Origin: Isochrysis galbana
Lineage: Eukaryota > Haptophyta > Isochrysidales > Isochrysidaceae
Assembly: GCA_018136815.1 (NCBI GenBank)
Contig: CM030931.1
Span: 9,005,881-9,069,880, forward strand
Direction: 5' to 3'
DNA length: 64,000 nucleotides
In this document: in pieces, positions 53,528 through 63,893 of the stretch
Layout of the letters: each line of letters begins with the position of its first letter
Position numbering within the stretch: position 1 is the stretch's first letter
The notes under the pieces: generated by a model
Told to the model about the DNA's origin: nothing
The model's input: the letters and a program-made list of their open reading frames with translations, nothing else
The model's database searches: none
Program-made: the position numbers and the translations under genes

Positions 53528-56500
53528 TCAAAACTCGAAATCGCCATACGAAAAGGGGCCTCTCTCTGCGTGCGCGGCCTCGATTCGCGCCGCCTTGATA
53601 ATTTCTAAAGCCGGCTTGTATCGCGAGCCATCTCGAGGTATGCGAACACATTGAGCGCGAGCTCGCTCTGCAGCTTGCTCAGCCCGAATCTCGCTATCGA
53701 GGTGGGCCAATGAATCATCCGTTGCACTTTCGTATACGGTGATGGTACGTTCGTCCCTGAGCGCCCGCTGCCAATGCAGGCCGCGTTTGGTCGCAATATC
53801 CAACGGTCTTCCCCCTTTCCTAAAGTTGATCGATCCATGCCCACCGACGGGAATGCGGCTCTCCGCATGAGCTGCGATTTGCCGGAGGATGGCACCGGGA
53901 GGCGACAAAGGAAGCTTATCTGGCAGCAACATGCGCACACGTGAAGTATATTTTTCCTCATTTGCTGTGAGCGTTCCACGCATGCCGCGCACCCTTCGCC
54001 TTGCCTCCAACTCAGACTGCCGGCGCAACACGTTATCAGGCATTGTCACCTCTGTGCTGACTGGGGGGCTCAGCTCCTCCGAATCCCACGACTCCAGGCT
54101 TTTTGGACCGGAGCCACTCCGTGTCGGGCTGGAATGCCCGACAGAGGGCGGACCAATTGCCGCACCGATCTGGCGCGGCATCACAGACGATAGTGGTGCG
54201 GGCACAGTAGTCGCTCCTAGTTTGCACATTATAGTGCCACGGGGTGTGGCGCCCACCGACAAGGGCTCCCGTGGAGCAGCACAATAGGAGAGCGGGTTTA
54301 AGGCGGCATCGCTTCTTGCGCTAAGAGGAGCTGCTGGCCAAGTTGCCAAGGCGCCCGGAGCACCAACATCGCTCACGCCTACCGCTGCATGTTTCCAAAC
54401 ATCATGCCGATCGCAAGCTGCACTTGGTCTTGTCTGAGCCGCGGTCTGGGAATGGGCTTCAGCCGCCCATCCGAGGCCGATGCGCCCTTGAAGGCGCTCC
54501 CGTTCCCGCTTAAGCCGTCTTGCGGCCTCATATGACTCCCAGCTCTTGCCGGAGTTCTGCGCCAGGTAGACGGACACCGGCTTCGAGGCGATCGTGGCGT
54601 TGCATTTTGCATTCGTGCGTTCGCGCAACTCGCGAAGCCGTTGCTGCCGCGCCCTCGCCAACCAATTGCGGCGTAGGCGGCGTTGGCGCATGAATCTCTG
54701 CAACGTAGCCGCAGAGCACTCCTCTGCGGCAGTCTGCCGGAGTGCCTGCAACTCAGCCAAAACAAAGCGCCTTCTCGCGCTGGATTGCACAAGTACCGCA
54801 CCACCGCACAGCCGGCGATATTGCCTTTGCACGAGATGCCGACGAGCCGCCGTTTGCACTACAACTACTGCGGCCTGGGTCTGCACCGCCGCGCTGCAAA
54901 GGACGTGCCGACGTCGATGCAATGTCGCAATGCGCGCAAACATGAGACGAAGGGCTTTTCGCCTTTCTCTCGCGCGCCATTCTTCCTTAGCTGCCTGCAA
55001 TCGTTTCCTGGAGGCGCGCCGCCTTTCCGCCGCCTGTATTCGTACTGCCGCTCCGACCCTCTGCCGCTTGATTGATCCACGTTGCAAATGCGACAACGCA
55101 ACCACTTGGATCATGCCGGCGGCGTCCTCGCGGCGCTTCTGCCAACAGAGCTTTGCCCGTCTCCGAGCAGCTAATTGGATAGTCGCCACCGCCCTCTGTT
55201 GCCGCACGAGCAGCTGCGCGTCCACACACTGTCGCATTGCTGCTTCGAGTAATGTCGCGGCCTCTTCATCCCTTTGCTGTGCCGCGAGCTCCTCAGCTTC
55301 AGCGGCTGCCTTTGCCTCAGCCTTTGCTGCTGCCTTTGCTGCTGCGGCGATTGCTGCGGCCTGAGATTCAGCCGCTATCCTTGCTGCGCACTCAGCAGCT
55401 CTTCGTGCTGCGTCAACTTCCGCCTGAGCTTCCTCCTCGCCCGCACAAAACGCCTCCGCCTCTCCCGCGCCCTCCACCATTTGCGCCTCCGAAAGGTGCT
55501 TTTCGACGTTCATCATCGACTCAGCCTTCGCCTCTTGGGGTATCCCCACCTCGCAAGAACGAAGTTCGATAGTGGGCTCAGCATTGGCGATACGGGATAT
55601 GCATCGGGCATCGCCATCCACAATTGGCGGCTGCTCAGCGAGTTTCTCTACTAAAGCCTCCTGCGCAGCCGGCGCTGGCACGGCGGAAGCGTGATGACGC
55701 ACGAGAAAGCCGCGCACGGCTGCTTGGACGAGGATAGCCGCCTTACTCTGGACCTGCCAGCGCCTCGCACGCTCCTCGGCCTGCCGATACTCCTCTTTCT
55801 CCACTTGCTCGTCGAGCATGTCGCCGAGGATATCGTGGAACGATTCTTGCGATGTATGTTCACCGCGATCGTTCACTTGCAACGATTCATTAGCAGGTGG
55901 CGCGACGCATGGAATCTCGCCCCCGCTAGACATAAGCCCGGCTGAAGTTGGATACGTCGGCTCATGCTTCGTTTGCACGTCGACGTCAACACTTTTGCAT
56001 CCTGTGCCGACGACTACCTCACGTGGTCCAACGGGCCGTGCGTCACTCGCTCCCACTCGTTCTGCGGCGGAAGGGTTCGCTAAGGCCGAATCGGCGGGAG
56101 GGGTACGATCGCTGTGTCGCCGGTTCATCGACTTGGATAGCAACAAGTGCCCGTGACTCTTCTTTTTGACCGTCGAAGCCGCTGCCTCCACCCTAGCTTG
56201 TGCTGCTTGCATTGCCTCCTCGGCCGCTTTTGCAGATGCTGCGTGTACGACTGCCTGGCGCGCCGCTCGCTCAGCTTCGACGTGCGCAACTTCGAGAGCT
56301 GCCTCGGCCTTTGCCCTTTGCGTCTCGGCAGCAGCAAGCTTAGCGGCTGCAGCAGCTTTAGCTTTGGCCGCTTCCGCCGACCGTGCCTCAGCCTGCATGA
56401 CAGCCGCCTCGGCCGCAGCCTCTGCATCGGCGCGCAGGCGCAGGGCTTCAGTGCGTTCCTCAGCCTCCAACCATAATCGCTTCGTCTTTGTCTCCTCTTC

Positions 56501-58054
56501 AAGTCGGGCGCGCTCCGCCTCCAACTTTCTTCTCTCCTCCTCCTCCGGTCTCCGGCCCTTTGCGTCCTCGACTTCTTGCCGTCGTACGCACTCCGCCGCT
56601 ATTCTGCGCGCCTCTGCTGCCGCCCGCTCGGCTTTCCATCGGGCCTCCCGCTCCGCCGCCTCTGCTGAGCGCAGTGCCTCGGCCTCCTCCTCCTCCACTT
56701 TCCGCCGAGCCTCAGCCTCAGTAGCCTCCACTTGGCGCCTTCTGGCCGCCGCTGCTTTGCGCTCCAGCTCGGCGGCCTCTCGCGCGGCGGCCCGCTCAGC
56801 GCGCTCCCGCTCTACTTGTGCGGCAACTGCCGCCGCCGCCGCCGCTTTGGCCTCGCGCCGCGCTTCCTCGAGGAGCATTGCCGCGCGTGCCTCTGCATTG
56901 GCACGCTCACGGGCCTCCTCGCCCGCCCGGAGCTCCCACGAGCGAATCTGCTGCATCTGGTGTTCGAGCTCTTGAACCATATCCTCGTCGTTTGCACGCC
57001 GAGCCGCCAACAATGCGCCTAGCAAACTGGTCGCGTCCATCTGCGCCAGCGCGCCTGCGTGATGTGTGACCGCACTCATCACGGGCAATGGAACGGCAGC
57101 CTGACCGCGAAGAGTGCCACCCAAAGTGCTACTAAGTGAACCATTCCACGCAGCGGAAGATGGCTTTCGACCGCTTCCCGCCCTCGACATGCTCGGCATC
57201 TCGGAAGCCACCGAAGCCTCGGTTGGCGGGGATGCGCGTGACGCTTCTAATCTCCACGGCATTCCCTCAACTGGAGCGCTAGACATGGAAAGTGTCACGC
57301 CAGGGCGCGTAGACCTGTGCTGCGGCGGCCCGCACAGCGTTCGCGTTTGAGCGGCTGACCGAGCCAGCACCCGGCGCATCCTCGACTCGACCGTCATGTT
57401 GGCTACAGCCCGGCTAATCACAGACTTTGCGTGCTTTCGCCGGAAGAGCTCCACCTTGTTGGCTTCATTCTGTGCAAGCACAGCGGTGCGTGCCATCTCA
57501 CCATACTTTGAGAGTGTGAGGCCGAGCCGAGAGAGTGTCGTATTGGCGTTGGCGAGCGCGCCGGCGCTGTACTTGGCGATGCGCGGGTTCGTCGACGTCA
57601 GCAGCTGCTCGAGCCGGCGGTGAGTGCCAAACTCGGCCACCTGCACCGCCCACTCAAACTCAACGCTCAAGTTCTGCAACAACGCGCAGCCATACATAAG
57701 CACGACCTCGTCATTCGACTCGATGCACTGGAGAAGGTGCGTTGCTGCTCCTTTGTCGAGCAAGAGTTTCTTCGTCTTGGCTGAGTCTGCGTCAACTGCG
57801 TTTGAGCAGAGATTCGCGAGCGCCTGCAGCGCCGCCTGTTTGTGCTCGAGCACAGGTGCTCCAAGCATCGCTGCCAGGCTCTGCACAGCGCCAGCCCTAC
57901 GGAGGAAGAGGCCAAGAGCTTCGCCGTCAGCTGGACTCGCTTTACTGAGAAGCTCTGCGAGATCAAGTGCCGCGTCCACCGCTTCATCGGGCTCGGCGCC
58001 GCCAAGCGCCTCTGCAAGCTCTTGTAGAGCATGCAAGTCTTCCGCATCTGCCAT
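53528..58054 (-). CDS. Armadillo-like, coiled-coil, multi-IQ protein
   Basis: 1508 aa from the ATG at 58054 (MADAEDLHALQEL). Residues about 10-175 form armadillo-like helices: AGAVQSLAAMLGAPVLEHKQ, AALQALANLC, GAATHLLQCIESNDEVVLMY and PRIAKYSAGALANAN. Residues about 370-700 are a very long Ala/Glu/Arg coiled coil. From about 770 to 1125 several IQ-type motifs follow: AAILVQAAVRGFLVRHH, AVATIQLAARRRAKLC, AAVRIQAAERRRASRKRLQ, VVVVQTAARRHLVQRQYRR and GGAVLVQSSARRRFV. These bind calmodulin or related light chains. The C-terminus is mixed-charge and ends GPFSYGDFEF. Arm plus IQ plus coiled coil suggests a cytoskeletal or axonemal scaffold. That idea gains a little from the divergent BBIP1 gene 0.8 kb away, but it is inference. 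A single exon of this length is notable here. Confidence 0.75.
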   Translation of the reverse strand: MADAEDLHALQELAEALGGAEPDEAVDAALDLAELLSKASPADGEALGLFLRRAGAVQSLAAMLGAPVLEHKQAALQALANLCSNAVDADSAKTKKLLLDKGAATHLLQCIESNDEVVLMYGCALLQNLSVEFEWAVQVAEFGTHRRLEQLLTSTNPRIAKYSAGALANANTTLSRLGLTLSKYGEMARTAVLAQNEANKVELFRRKHAKSVISRAVANMTVESRMRRVLARSAAQTRTLCGPPQHRSTRPGVTLSMSSAPVEGMPWRLEASRASPPTEASVASEMPSMSRAGSGRKPSSAAWNGSLSSTLGGTLRGQAAVPLPVMSAVTHHAGALAQMDATSLLGALLAARRANDEDMVQELEHQMQQIRSWELRAGEEARERANAEARAAMLLEEARREAKAAAAAAVAAQVERERAERAAAREAAELERKAAAARRRQVEATEAEARRKVEEEEAEALRSAEAAEREARWKAERAAAEARRIAAECVRRQEVEDAKGRRPEEEERRKLEAERARLEEETKTKRLWLEAEERTEALRLRADAEAAAEAAVMQAEARSAEAAKAKAAAAAKLAAAETQRAKAEAALEVAHVEAERAARQAVVHAASAKAAEEAMQAAQARVEAAASTVKKKSHGHLLLSKSMNRRHSDRTPPADSALANPSAAERVGASDARPVGPREVVVGTGCKSVDVDVQTKHEPTYPTSAGLMSSGGEIPCVAPPANESLQVNDRGEHTSQESFHDILGDMLDEQVEKEEYRQAEERARRWQVQSKAAILVQAAVRGFLVRHHASAVPAPAAQEALVEKLAEQPPIVDGDARCISRIANAEPTIELRSCEVGIPQEAKAESMMNVEKHLSEAQMVEGAGEAEAFCAGEEEAQAEVDAARRAAECAARIAAESQAAAIAAAAKAAAKAEAKAAAEAEELAAQQRDEEAATLLEAAMRQCVDAQLLVRQQRAVATIQLAARRRAKLCWQKRREDAAGMIQVVALSHLQRGSIKRQRVGAAVRIQAAERRRASRKRLQAAKEEWRARERRKALRLMFARIATLHRRRHVLCSAAVQTQAAVVVVQTAARRHLVQRQYRRLCGGAVLVQSSARRRFVLAELQALRQTAAEECSAATLQRFMRQRRLRRNWLARARQQRLRELRERTNAKCNATIASKPVSVYLAQNSGKSWESYEAARRLKRERERLQGRIGLGWAAEAHSQTAAQTRPSAACDRHDVWKHAAVGVSDVGAPGALATWPAAPLSARSDAALNPLSYCAAPREPLSVGATPRGTIMCKLGATTVPAPLSSVMPRQIGAAIGPPSVGHSSPTRSGSGPKSLESWDSEELSPPVSTEVTMPDNVLRRQSELEARRRVRGMRGTLTANEEKYTSRVRMLLPDKLPLSPPGAILRQIAAHAESRIPVGGHGSINFRKGGRPLDIATKRGLHWQRALRDERTITVYESATDDSLAHLDSEIRAEQAAERARAQCVRIPRDGSRYKPALEIIKAARIEAAHAERGPFSYGDFEF

Positions 58055-58863
58055 CCGGAGAGCCAGACCAGAGAAGGAGAATCCCACCAAAGAGCACAGT
58101 CGAAGCGGTGTTGTAGGGCAAGTTGCACTGAGTCGATCGAGCCAATCGGTAGTCAAATAACGTGGTGAACGGGGTAGACGAAGGGTGGGCGGGGAGGGAA
58201 GGGGGGTTAGTGGGGGGGGGAAAGGACGGGGGACGGTCTCTCCCTCCTCGCTCCCTCGCGCGTGACGGCCGACACACTGAAAAAAACCGTTTCCCTGTTC
58301 TCCTCTTCTCCTTCTCGTCCCTTTGGGAGCGCGGTTAAATATATCTCGTATCTCTCTCTCATTCACAGGGGAGAGGAGTTTTATTGTCTCCGTGTGTCTT
58401 CTTCACGGTCACCAGAGCTTTCGGTGCGAGTGCAGGCCATGCGATCTATTAATGGATACGGAGGAACAAAGTAGAGAAGTAGAGCAGCTGAAGTAGAGTA
58501 GAGAAGGATATAGTACTCTAGTACAATATCGCATATCACAACTTTCCTAATTCTTCCTCTCTCTCCCCCTCCCTCTCTTTCTCCCTCTCTCTCTCTCTCT
58601 CACTCTCTCTCACCCTCTCTCCCTCCCTCCTTCTCTCACTTATTCGCTCATTCATTCTCCTACTCTCCCTGCCCCCCCTCTCCCTCTCTCTCCCTCCCCC
58701 CCCTCCCCCCCTTCTCTCTCTCGCTGTTGCTCTCGCTCTCCCACACACACCCGCCCTCCCTCCCCCTCTCCCTCCACCCTTCCCCCGCCCCTCCCCGACC
58801 TCCGGCTCCCTTCCTCATCCTCCATCCCACTCTTCTCACCCTCCCCTTCGTGCTGGCGCACCG
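58055..58863. promoter_or_regulatory. Divergent promoter region between Arm/IQ gene and BBIP1
   Basis: An 809-base interval between divergent start codons. AGTACTCTAGTAC lies at 58512-58524. 58552-58850 is CT-rich on the plus strand, immediately upstream of BBIP1. Shared regulation is inferred from layout only. Confidence 0.35.
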
Positions 58864-59064
58864 ATGAGTGAGGAGCCAAAGCCCAAGGGCATTCTGCAGG
58901 AGGTGCTGCCCAAGGCAGGCCTCGTCTACTCTGAGAGGGGCAATCTGACTGAGGTGCTCTGTAAGCCAAAGATCCTGCCGATCAAGTCGGTCACGCTGGA
59001 GAAGATTGAGGAGATGGAGCGCACTGCAGCCAAGGCGCAAGCTGCAGCAAACGCCGCACAGTGA
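58864..59064 (+). CDS. BBIP1: BBSome-interacting protein 1 (BBIP1/BBIP10)
   Basis: A 66-aa protein in one exon. ILQEVLPKAGLVYSERG followed by LTEVLCKPKILPIKSVTLEK closely follows the conserved core of animal BBIP1 (xREVLPKxGxLFxED, then [20 protein letters not shown]). Length fits: animal BBIP1 is about 70-90 aa. BBIP1 is the smallest subunit of the BBSome, the coat-like complex that moves membrane proteins in and out of cilia with intraflagellar transport. Its presence means the organism, or its flagellate stage, keeps a BBSome. The C-terminus is a short Ala-rich helix. The pyrimidine-rich leader and the ATG at 58864 (CACCGATGAG) support the start. Genes this short are easily missed. Confidence 0.88.
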   Translation: MSEEPKPKGILQEVLPKAGLVYSERGNLTEVLCKPKILPIKSVTLEKIEEMERTAAKAQAAANAAQ

Positions 59065-60027
59065 TGTGGAAGGTCTTGCGACGCTTACCTCGAGCTTTTA
59101 CGAGGCGTCAACTCTCCTAGGAACAGATTATCTCTCGCGCCACCAGCGAGCAGGCTTCTCAGCATCGTCATCAACGCTCATCATCTCTTACAAGTGGCTC
59201 GCCCCTGGCTGCTAGCAAAGCCAAAGGCTCTTCGGAAATGCTCGACATACCTGCAATACTGTGGTGGTAGTTCTTGTCATGCAAACTGTAGTCATGCTTA
59301 GTCGACAGTGTAGCAGGCTATTTTCTTCGCATGAGTCAACGCCTCTTGAGTCAGGCGCAGACGTGCAATGACAGGCAAACACCTCCGTTGAGCCGCAAGG
59401 GCGCCACTTGGGTGTTCATTTTTACCTAGTCGTTTCCTTATCTTCATGTAAACCTCGAAACTCTAGACTCCCCCCGCCCGGGGAATGTGTGACAGCTCTC
59501 AGTTCCCACCCTCTGTGAGGTCTGGCCGGGAGGAGGAGGTGGCAGCATGTCGACGTCGTCGGCGGCGGGGGCAGCGGCCTGCGCGCGCTTTGGCTCCGGG
59601 TGCTTCGGGCGGCCCCGTTGGGGCGTCGTGACTGCGGTGGGCTGGGGCTGGGAGGTGGGAGCCGTTGGCGCGTGCTCCATCGCTAAACCTATATAAAAAA
59701 AAAATCTTTCTGAAGATTCGGGGCTACTCGCCTACTAGCTATGGGTCACACCTGTGCCTTCGCTATCTACATCGCCCTTAACTTCCCTCCCTCCACCTCT
59801 TTCCCTGCCCCCCTTCTTTCCTTTTTCTTCGGTTTCCGGGGTCCGGCCTCGGTACACTACCTGGGGCCTGGTTCGGAGTGTGGGGCTCGGGCAGGCCTTT
59901 CGAGTTTGTCGATAGTGTTGTGTGTGTCTGTCCGTCTTCGTCTTGTTTGTGTTAGTTAGGTCTGGTTCCTAATGTCCCCGGCATCAATTTTGAGTGGCGT
60001 GCCAAAGCTTCAATTGCTAAGGTTGTC
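59065..60027. other. BBIP1 downstream flank and possible retroelement debris
   Basis: 59065-59440 shows nothing recognisable. A minus-strand frame at 59680-59444 (MEHAPTAPTSQPQ...) resembles, weakly, the start of the frame at 25938. I read it as possible retroelement debris. 59700-60027 has no supported gene. Confidence 0.4.
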
Positions 60028-60450
60028 TTACTCCTTGACCCCCTCGACAGCGTGGACGATCCCTAGCTTGGTGGTTAGTGCCACTATCTCTGCATTGGGT
60101 CTAAGTCCGCCTTTGTCGTTTCTATTAAAGATGGGTCTCAAGTCGTTCATGTCTACCCTTTTCTTGGGTTGCCTGCCCATGCCCGCCTGGGCTGTTCTCG
60201 CCGAATCGGTTTTTTGTGCGAATAGGAGTGCTTTGCTCAGCAAGGCATATCTCTCTATGGTTCTTATCAGTATTGATTCCTCCGAAAATTTTACACCATC
60301 GTAGTGTATCCTATAGAAGTCCGTGATTATGTATCTCCACGCTAATAGGTATAGTATACATATCGCTTTCGGGGCGTCTCCTTTCGGGAAAACGAATGGG
60401 TTATCTATAATGATTTCCTCTCTGCTCCTTTCAACCTCAGGTGAGCCTAT
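60028..60450 (-). pseudogene. Fragment of a retroelement-like frame
   Basis: An open stretch without its own start encodes about 140 residues: EVERSREEIIIDNPFVFPKG, then AICILYLLAWRYIITDFYR, DGVKFSEESILI and MGRQPKKRVDMNDLRPIF. It ends at a TAA/TCA-type stop after AVEGVKE. Composition is AT-richer than the host genes. I do not recognise it firmly; a gag-like region of a retrotransposon is plausible from the flanking repeats and the nearby integrase fragment. Confidence 0.35.
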
Positions 60451-60509
60451 AGCAATGGTTTACCGGACTATGACCATATCGATATGTCATATCCATAACT
60501 CAGCTCTTT

Positions 60510-60660
60510 ACCCCTATCCCCCTAGTAGTGTACGGGGGGAGTCGCCTGATGGCGGCGGGGAAAGGGCCAGGGGAGTGGGAGTGGGGGTGTGGAAAGTGGA
60601 AAGTTCGTTGCGTGATAGTAGTGGGCCCACGGCCGCATGTGCGGTAAGAATATTATGAGG
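60510..60660. repeat. Dispersed repeat E, first copy
   Basis: ACCCCTATCCCCCTAGTAGTG...GGGGGAGTCGCCT...CCCACGGCCGC.TGTGCGGT is repeated in the same orientation at 62390-62530, about 1.9 kb away. Copies at 13360-13500 and 51725-51840 are more distant. The pair could be the two ends of a decayed element. Confidence 0.5.
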
Positions 60661-61087
60661 TTTACCTCTACTGCTCCACAACCGGGCCTAAGCGCGCCCT
60701 GTGAGCTTCTTATAGTCCCTCTCTCCGCCCTACCTATCGCCGATGTGGCCCCTTCCTCATAGCCATACATACGCCATGTGACCTGTCTGTAATCCAGTTC
60801 GATTCGTCAAAGTCATCAATGACGAGAAGCTCGATTCATGGATGATGCCTCAAAGTCGCGTTCCGTCAAAAGAGGGCCAGGTGATTTTTTTTTCACACAG
60901 AATGCTTGTTTTCTTTTGATGTAGGCAACAATCCCTCCAGTGAGTATTATGGAGGACCCTGGAGTTTCGTCAGATGCGTGTGCATCGGTCCCCCCGCGGC
61001 CCGCGGGGACGCCGTGCGTGTGCATGGAAGTTTCCGCACGCCGTTACGGATGCGCATAAAGGGTTTCGGCAGGCGCCCCCCGCGGGG

Positions 61088-61365
61088 GCGCCGGAAGTTT
61101 CCTGGCCCCTATTCACGAGTGCCCCCCCCCCCCGCGTTGCTTTTACCCGAAAGGATTTTTTCCCCAGCGTGGACTCGAGGAGAGGACAGCTGGGGTGCGC
61201 GGGGTCGGTGCGTGCACTGGGGGGAGGACAAATATCGAGGGGAGGGGGCAGTGCCCCCTCCCCCCGGTAGCACTCGGACACCTGGCTCGTCAGGCATGGC
61301 GGGATTCCGGGACGGAAAAGTTGTGTCCAATTAGCTGGTGGGGTTGGCTAGGATATAACATTAAT
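61088..61365. repeat. Dispersed repeat A, right copy (inverted)
   Basis: Reverse complement of 4262-4560: ATTCACGAGTGCCCCC...GCGTGGACTCGAGGAGAGGAC...CAAATATCGAGGGGAGGGGG...GGACGGAAAAGTTGTGTCC...GGTTGGCTAGGATATAACATTA. It ends where an integrase fragment begins. Confidence 0.65.
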
Positions 61366-61379
61366 TATTTTATTTTATT

Positions 61380-61629
61380 AGTGACCTACACTCGCGTCTC
61401 GGACGAGGGAGGCCGCTATTGGGCTGATCACCTGCCCTACTTGCTGATGTCAATGCGAGCGACCGCCGGTCGCATCGTGCCTAAGTCGCCTGCTGTCCTC
61501 CTTTATGGACGGGAGCTCAGGCTTCCTGCCCTGCTGGCTGAACCAACTCTCCCACGAGATGAGAGGTCTTATCTACGACCATCGATCGCGCAGTCGCGCA
61601 GTATGCGGACACTCTTAACAACATCATGA
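61380..61629 (+). pseudogene. Ty3/gypsy-type integrase C-terminal fragment
   Basis: About 80 residues continue the integrase from the point where the 5784-6090 fragment ends: TRVSDEGGRYWADHLPYLL, then RATAGRIVPKSPAVLLYGRE. The PxxLLYGREL motif is typical of retrotransposon integrases. The frame breaks after RDERSYLRPS. 61630-61795 still looks retroelement-derived (GDRVCRR-like words in another frame). It is dead and abuts repeat A. Confidence 0.7.
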
Positions 61630-61799
61630 CAGTTGCTTGGCGCGCCGCCCTCGACCCTCGACGCGACCCAAAGCGCTCAGAGAGAGTCCGTGCGGAACGC
61701 TACTTTGAAGTCCCGCACTGGTGTTACTTTTCAACCCGGAGATAGGGTTTGCCGCCGCATCCCGGGGCACGCTAACAAGCTCCAATCCCACAACTAAGT

Positions 61800-62595
61800 T
61801 TATACTTGGTTGACCCATGGGGGGGCACGAGCCCCCCCCTCTCTCCACTCCTCCCCTGCCATGGGGGAGGAACCACCCATCCTCCTGGCACGCCTGATGG
61901 CTTGTCAGGAGGCCACTGCCCTACTGACCCACTCCCTTCCCCACAGGCTCGCCCCATTCGCCCATCCTGGCCCCTCGTGACCAGCCCATCGCTCCAACCC
62001 CCCCTCCCCCCCTGGTCGACAGGCAGACAGGTGCAGATTGGGGGCCCCAGAGGCTCAGGAGCGCCAGCGAGGGAGAGGCAGGGGAGGCCAGGGCCCAGTC
62101 CCAGCCTCCTCTGCCCCCAGAGCTGGCCTCCAGGAGCCTCCAGGGGTCGCCAGGGGCAGCTGCAGGCCTGCCGCAGGCGCGCCATCGCGCGTGCCGCAGG
62201 AGAGGGGAGAGAGAGCGCGGAGAAGGGGGTGGGCGGAGCGAGAGCTCCGCTCACCGAAAAATAGGTAAGTCCCGCACCTGTTTACAAGATAAGTCGGGGC
62301 TGAGACCGCCGCCCACTCGGAGACACAGGAGGAAGGGGGGGAATGATCACCGGGGGGGGCGCGGGCCACCGGACCATATCTAAGCCCTTCACCCCTATCC
62401 CCCTAGTAGTGCACGGGGGGAGTCGCCTTATGGCGGGGGGGAAGGGCCGGGGAAGTGGGGGTGTAGAAAGTTTCCTACGTGAGTAGAAAGTAGAGGGTCC
62501 ACGGCCGCGTGTGCGGTGAGACTATTAAAAGGTTTATTTATTTGTTTATTTATAATTATAACAAGCTCCAATTCCTCTACTCCGGTCCCTGCTGA
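61800..62595. repeat. Element D-like and repeat E-like DNA
   Basis: 61800-62270 has the CATGGGGGGGCACGAGCCCCC...CAGCCTCCTCTGCCCCCAGAGCTGG layout of element D but is strongly diverged. 62390-62530 is the second copy of repeat E, ending GAGACTATTAAAAGGTTTATTT. Apparent frames are Pro/Arg-rich and not supported. Confidence 0.45.
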
Positions 62596-62847
62596 TCATC
62601 TCCCATGACTGGAAGATGGATGGCGGGCAGTGGCGAGGGCGAGCGCGAGGACGGAGCGGACATGGGGAGCGGCCCTGGTTGATCGGATCAGATGCATCCT
62701 TTTGGGCTTGAATATCAACTTGGATAGTATGAAAATGAGCCCCACGATACCCGCAATCACCGCGTGGAACAAAATCAATTGACGGAACGACACCTCATGT
62801 TCTTGCCCTCCGTCATCTCCTGCTCTCGCGCGTACTGCACCCCCCAT
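62596..62847 (-). CDS. Possible small single-pass membrane protein
   Basis: An 83-aa frame from the ATG at 62847. A hydrophilic N-terminus (GDDGGQEHEVSFRQ) is followed by one clear membrane span (LILFHAVIAGIVGLIFILSK) and a basic flank (LIFKPKR). The last 30 residues fall in DNA that includes the 34-mer shared with 24206-24239, so the natural C-terminus may differ through splicing, or the whole frame may be repeat-derived. No family recognised. Confidence 0.35.
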   Translation of the reverse strand: MGGAVRARAGDDGGQEHEVSFRQLILFHAVIAGIVGLIFILSKLIFKPKRMHLIRSTRAAPHVRSVLALALATARHPSSSHGR

Positions 62848-63560
62848 GCACCCTTACGCCTTTTCATTGCGCTGAGCTAGTCGCATGCATTTGTTGCTAT
62901 CAATTGGCGGCTTAAACGATGCTGCGATTCTAAACTCGCCCCGGGGCCCCAGCCTGTCCACGCATGCGTGCGGGTAGCCCCGGCCGTAGCATGAACATGC
63001 ATGTGAAGCCATCACAGTCTTCGCGCGCGAGCGTATAAGCCGGAGCCTTTTCTTAATCAAACTATTCAATTGTGCTCTCGATTCGGCGTGTGTTGCGTGT
63101 GGCAAGCGCGATGATCCATCGCATGCGGAATAAGCATCACATAGTTGTCTTCGCACTCACTAGCCACAAATCAAGCAAGGGAGACGAGCTTTAGTATGCT
63201 TCGAGCCAACAGCAGCAGCCATTGAATCTTCCAATAACGGCAGGCGGCGTCCTGCCCCTCGCTGGCGACAAGTCTCGTTGAACAGCACTGTGGGTGCGAT
63301 CGACATGCCACCGCTCACGCATTACATACGGAAGCATCACGTGAAACAGTCAGAAATCACAAGCATGTCCCCCGGGGCAATGATGCGCAAGGAGGGGTGC
63401 CAACAGTGGCATGAGGCGCGATTACATGCACGTGTGCATGCCAGTCGGTGCGCCCTATCCCTGTGCCACACGGAAAGAGCATGTGGCGGCGCATCCGCCT
63501 GGGTGCTGCAGCGCGAAGGAATGGTGCCAGGGTTGCGATGCAGAGGCAGACCAAGTCTCT
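62848..63560. other. Intergenic, downstream of the DAP aminotransferase
   Basis: No gene recognised. A minus-strand frame (63156-62854) containing ASHACSCYGRGYPHACVDRL has no known domain and no clear start; I leave it out. Confidence 0.45.
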
Positions 63561-63893
63561 TTAGCCAAAGACCTTGGACAGGCGCTTGCACGCCTCCTCA
63601 CACGACTCGCGCGGTGCGAAAGCAGAGAGGCGGAGGAAGCCCTCGCCGCCTGGTCCGAAGCCAGCGCCCGGAATAGTGACGACCTGAGCCTCCTCAAGGA
63701 TTTTGGAGAACATTTCCCACGATGACTTGCCCTCAAGGTCAACAAACACATAGGGAGCATCGGTGCCGCCGTGCACCGTGAGGCCAAGGTCGAGCATCGT
63801 CTGGCGGAGAAGAGCCGCATTCCCCATGTAGTAGTCAATGAGCTCCTTGATCTCGGCGAGGCCTTCATCGTCAAGGCACGCAAGGCCACCCGC
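63561..63893 (-). CDS. LL-diaminopimelate aminotransferase, last exon (partial)
   Basis: The final 110 codons of a plant/algal-type LL-diaminopimelate aminotransferase (DapL), a PLP enzyme that converts tetrahydrodipicolinate to LL-diaminopimelate in lysine synthesis, normally in the plastid. Visible family signatures are AGGLACLDDEGLAEIKELID, GTDAPYVFVDLEGKSSWEMF, ILEEAQVVTIPGAGFGPGGE and GFLRLSAFAPRE. The region after a CAG acceptor at 63894 begins at Ala-Gly-Gly in phase 0, so earlier exons, including the PLP lysine, lie beyond the window. Stop TAA at 63561-63563. Confidence 0.88.
   Translation of the reverse strand, partial: AGGLACLDDEGLAEIKELIDYYMGNAALLRQTMLDLGLTVHGGTDAPYVFVDLEGKSSWEMFSKILEEAQVVTIPGAGFGPGGEGFLRLSAFAPRESCEEACKRLSKVFG

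Noticed and set aside
56166-56975. Ser/Ala-rich plus-strand frame of 269 aa
   Set aside because: Antisense shadow of the Ala/Glu/Arg coiled coil of the Arm/IQ gene.
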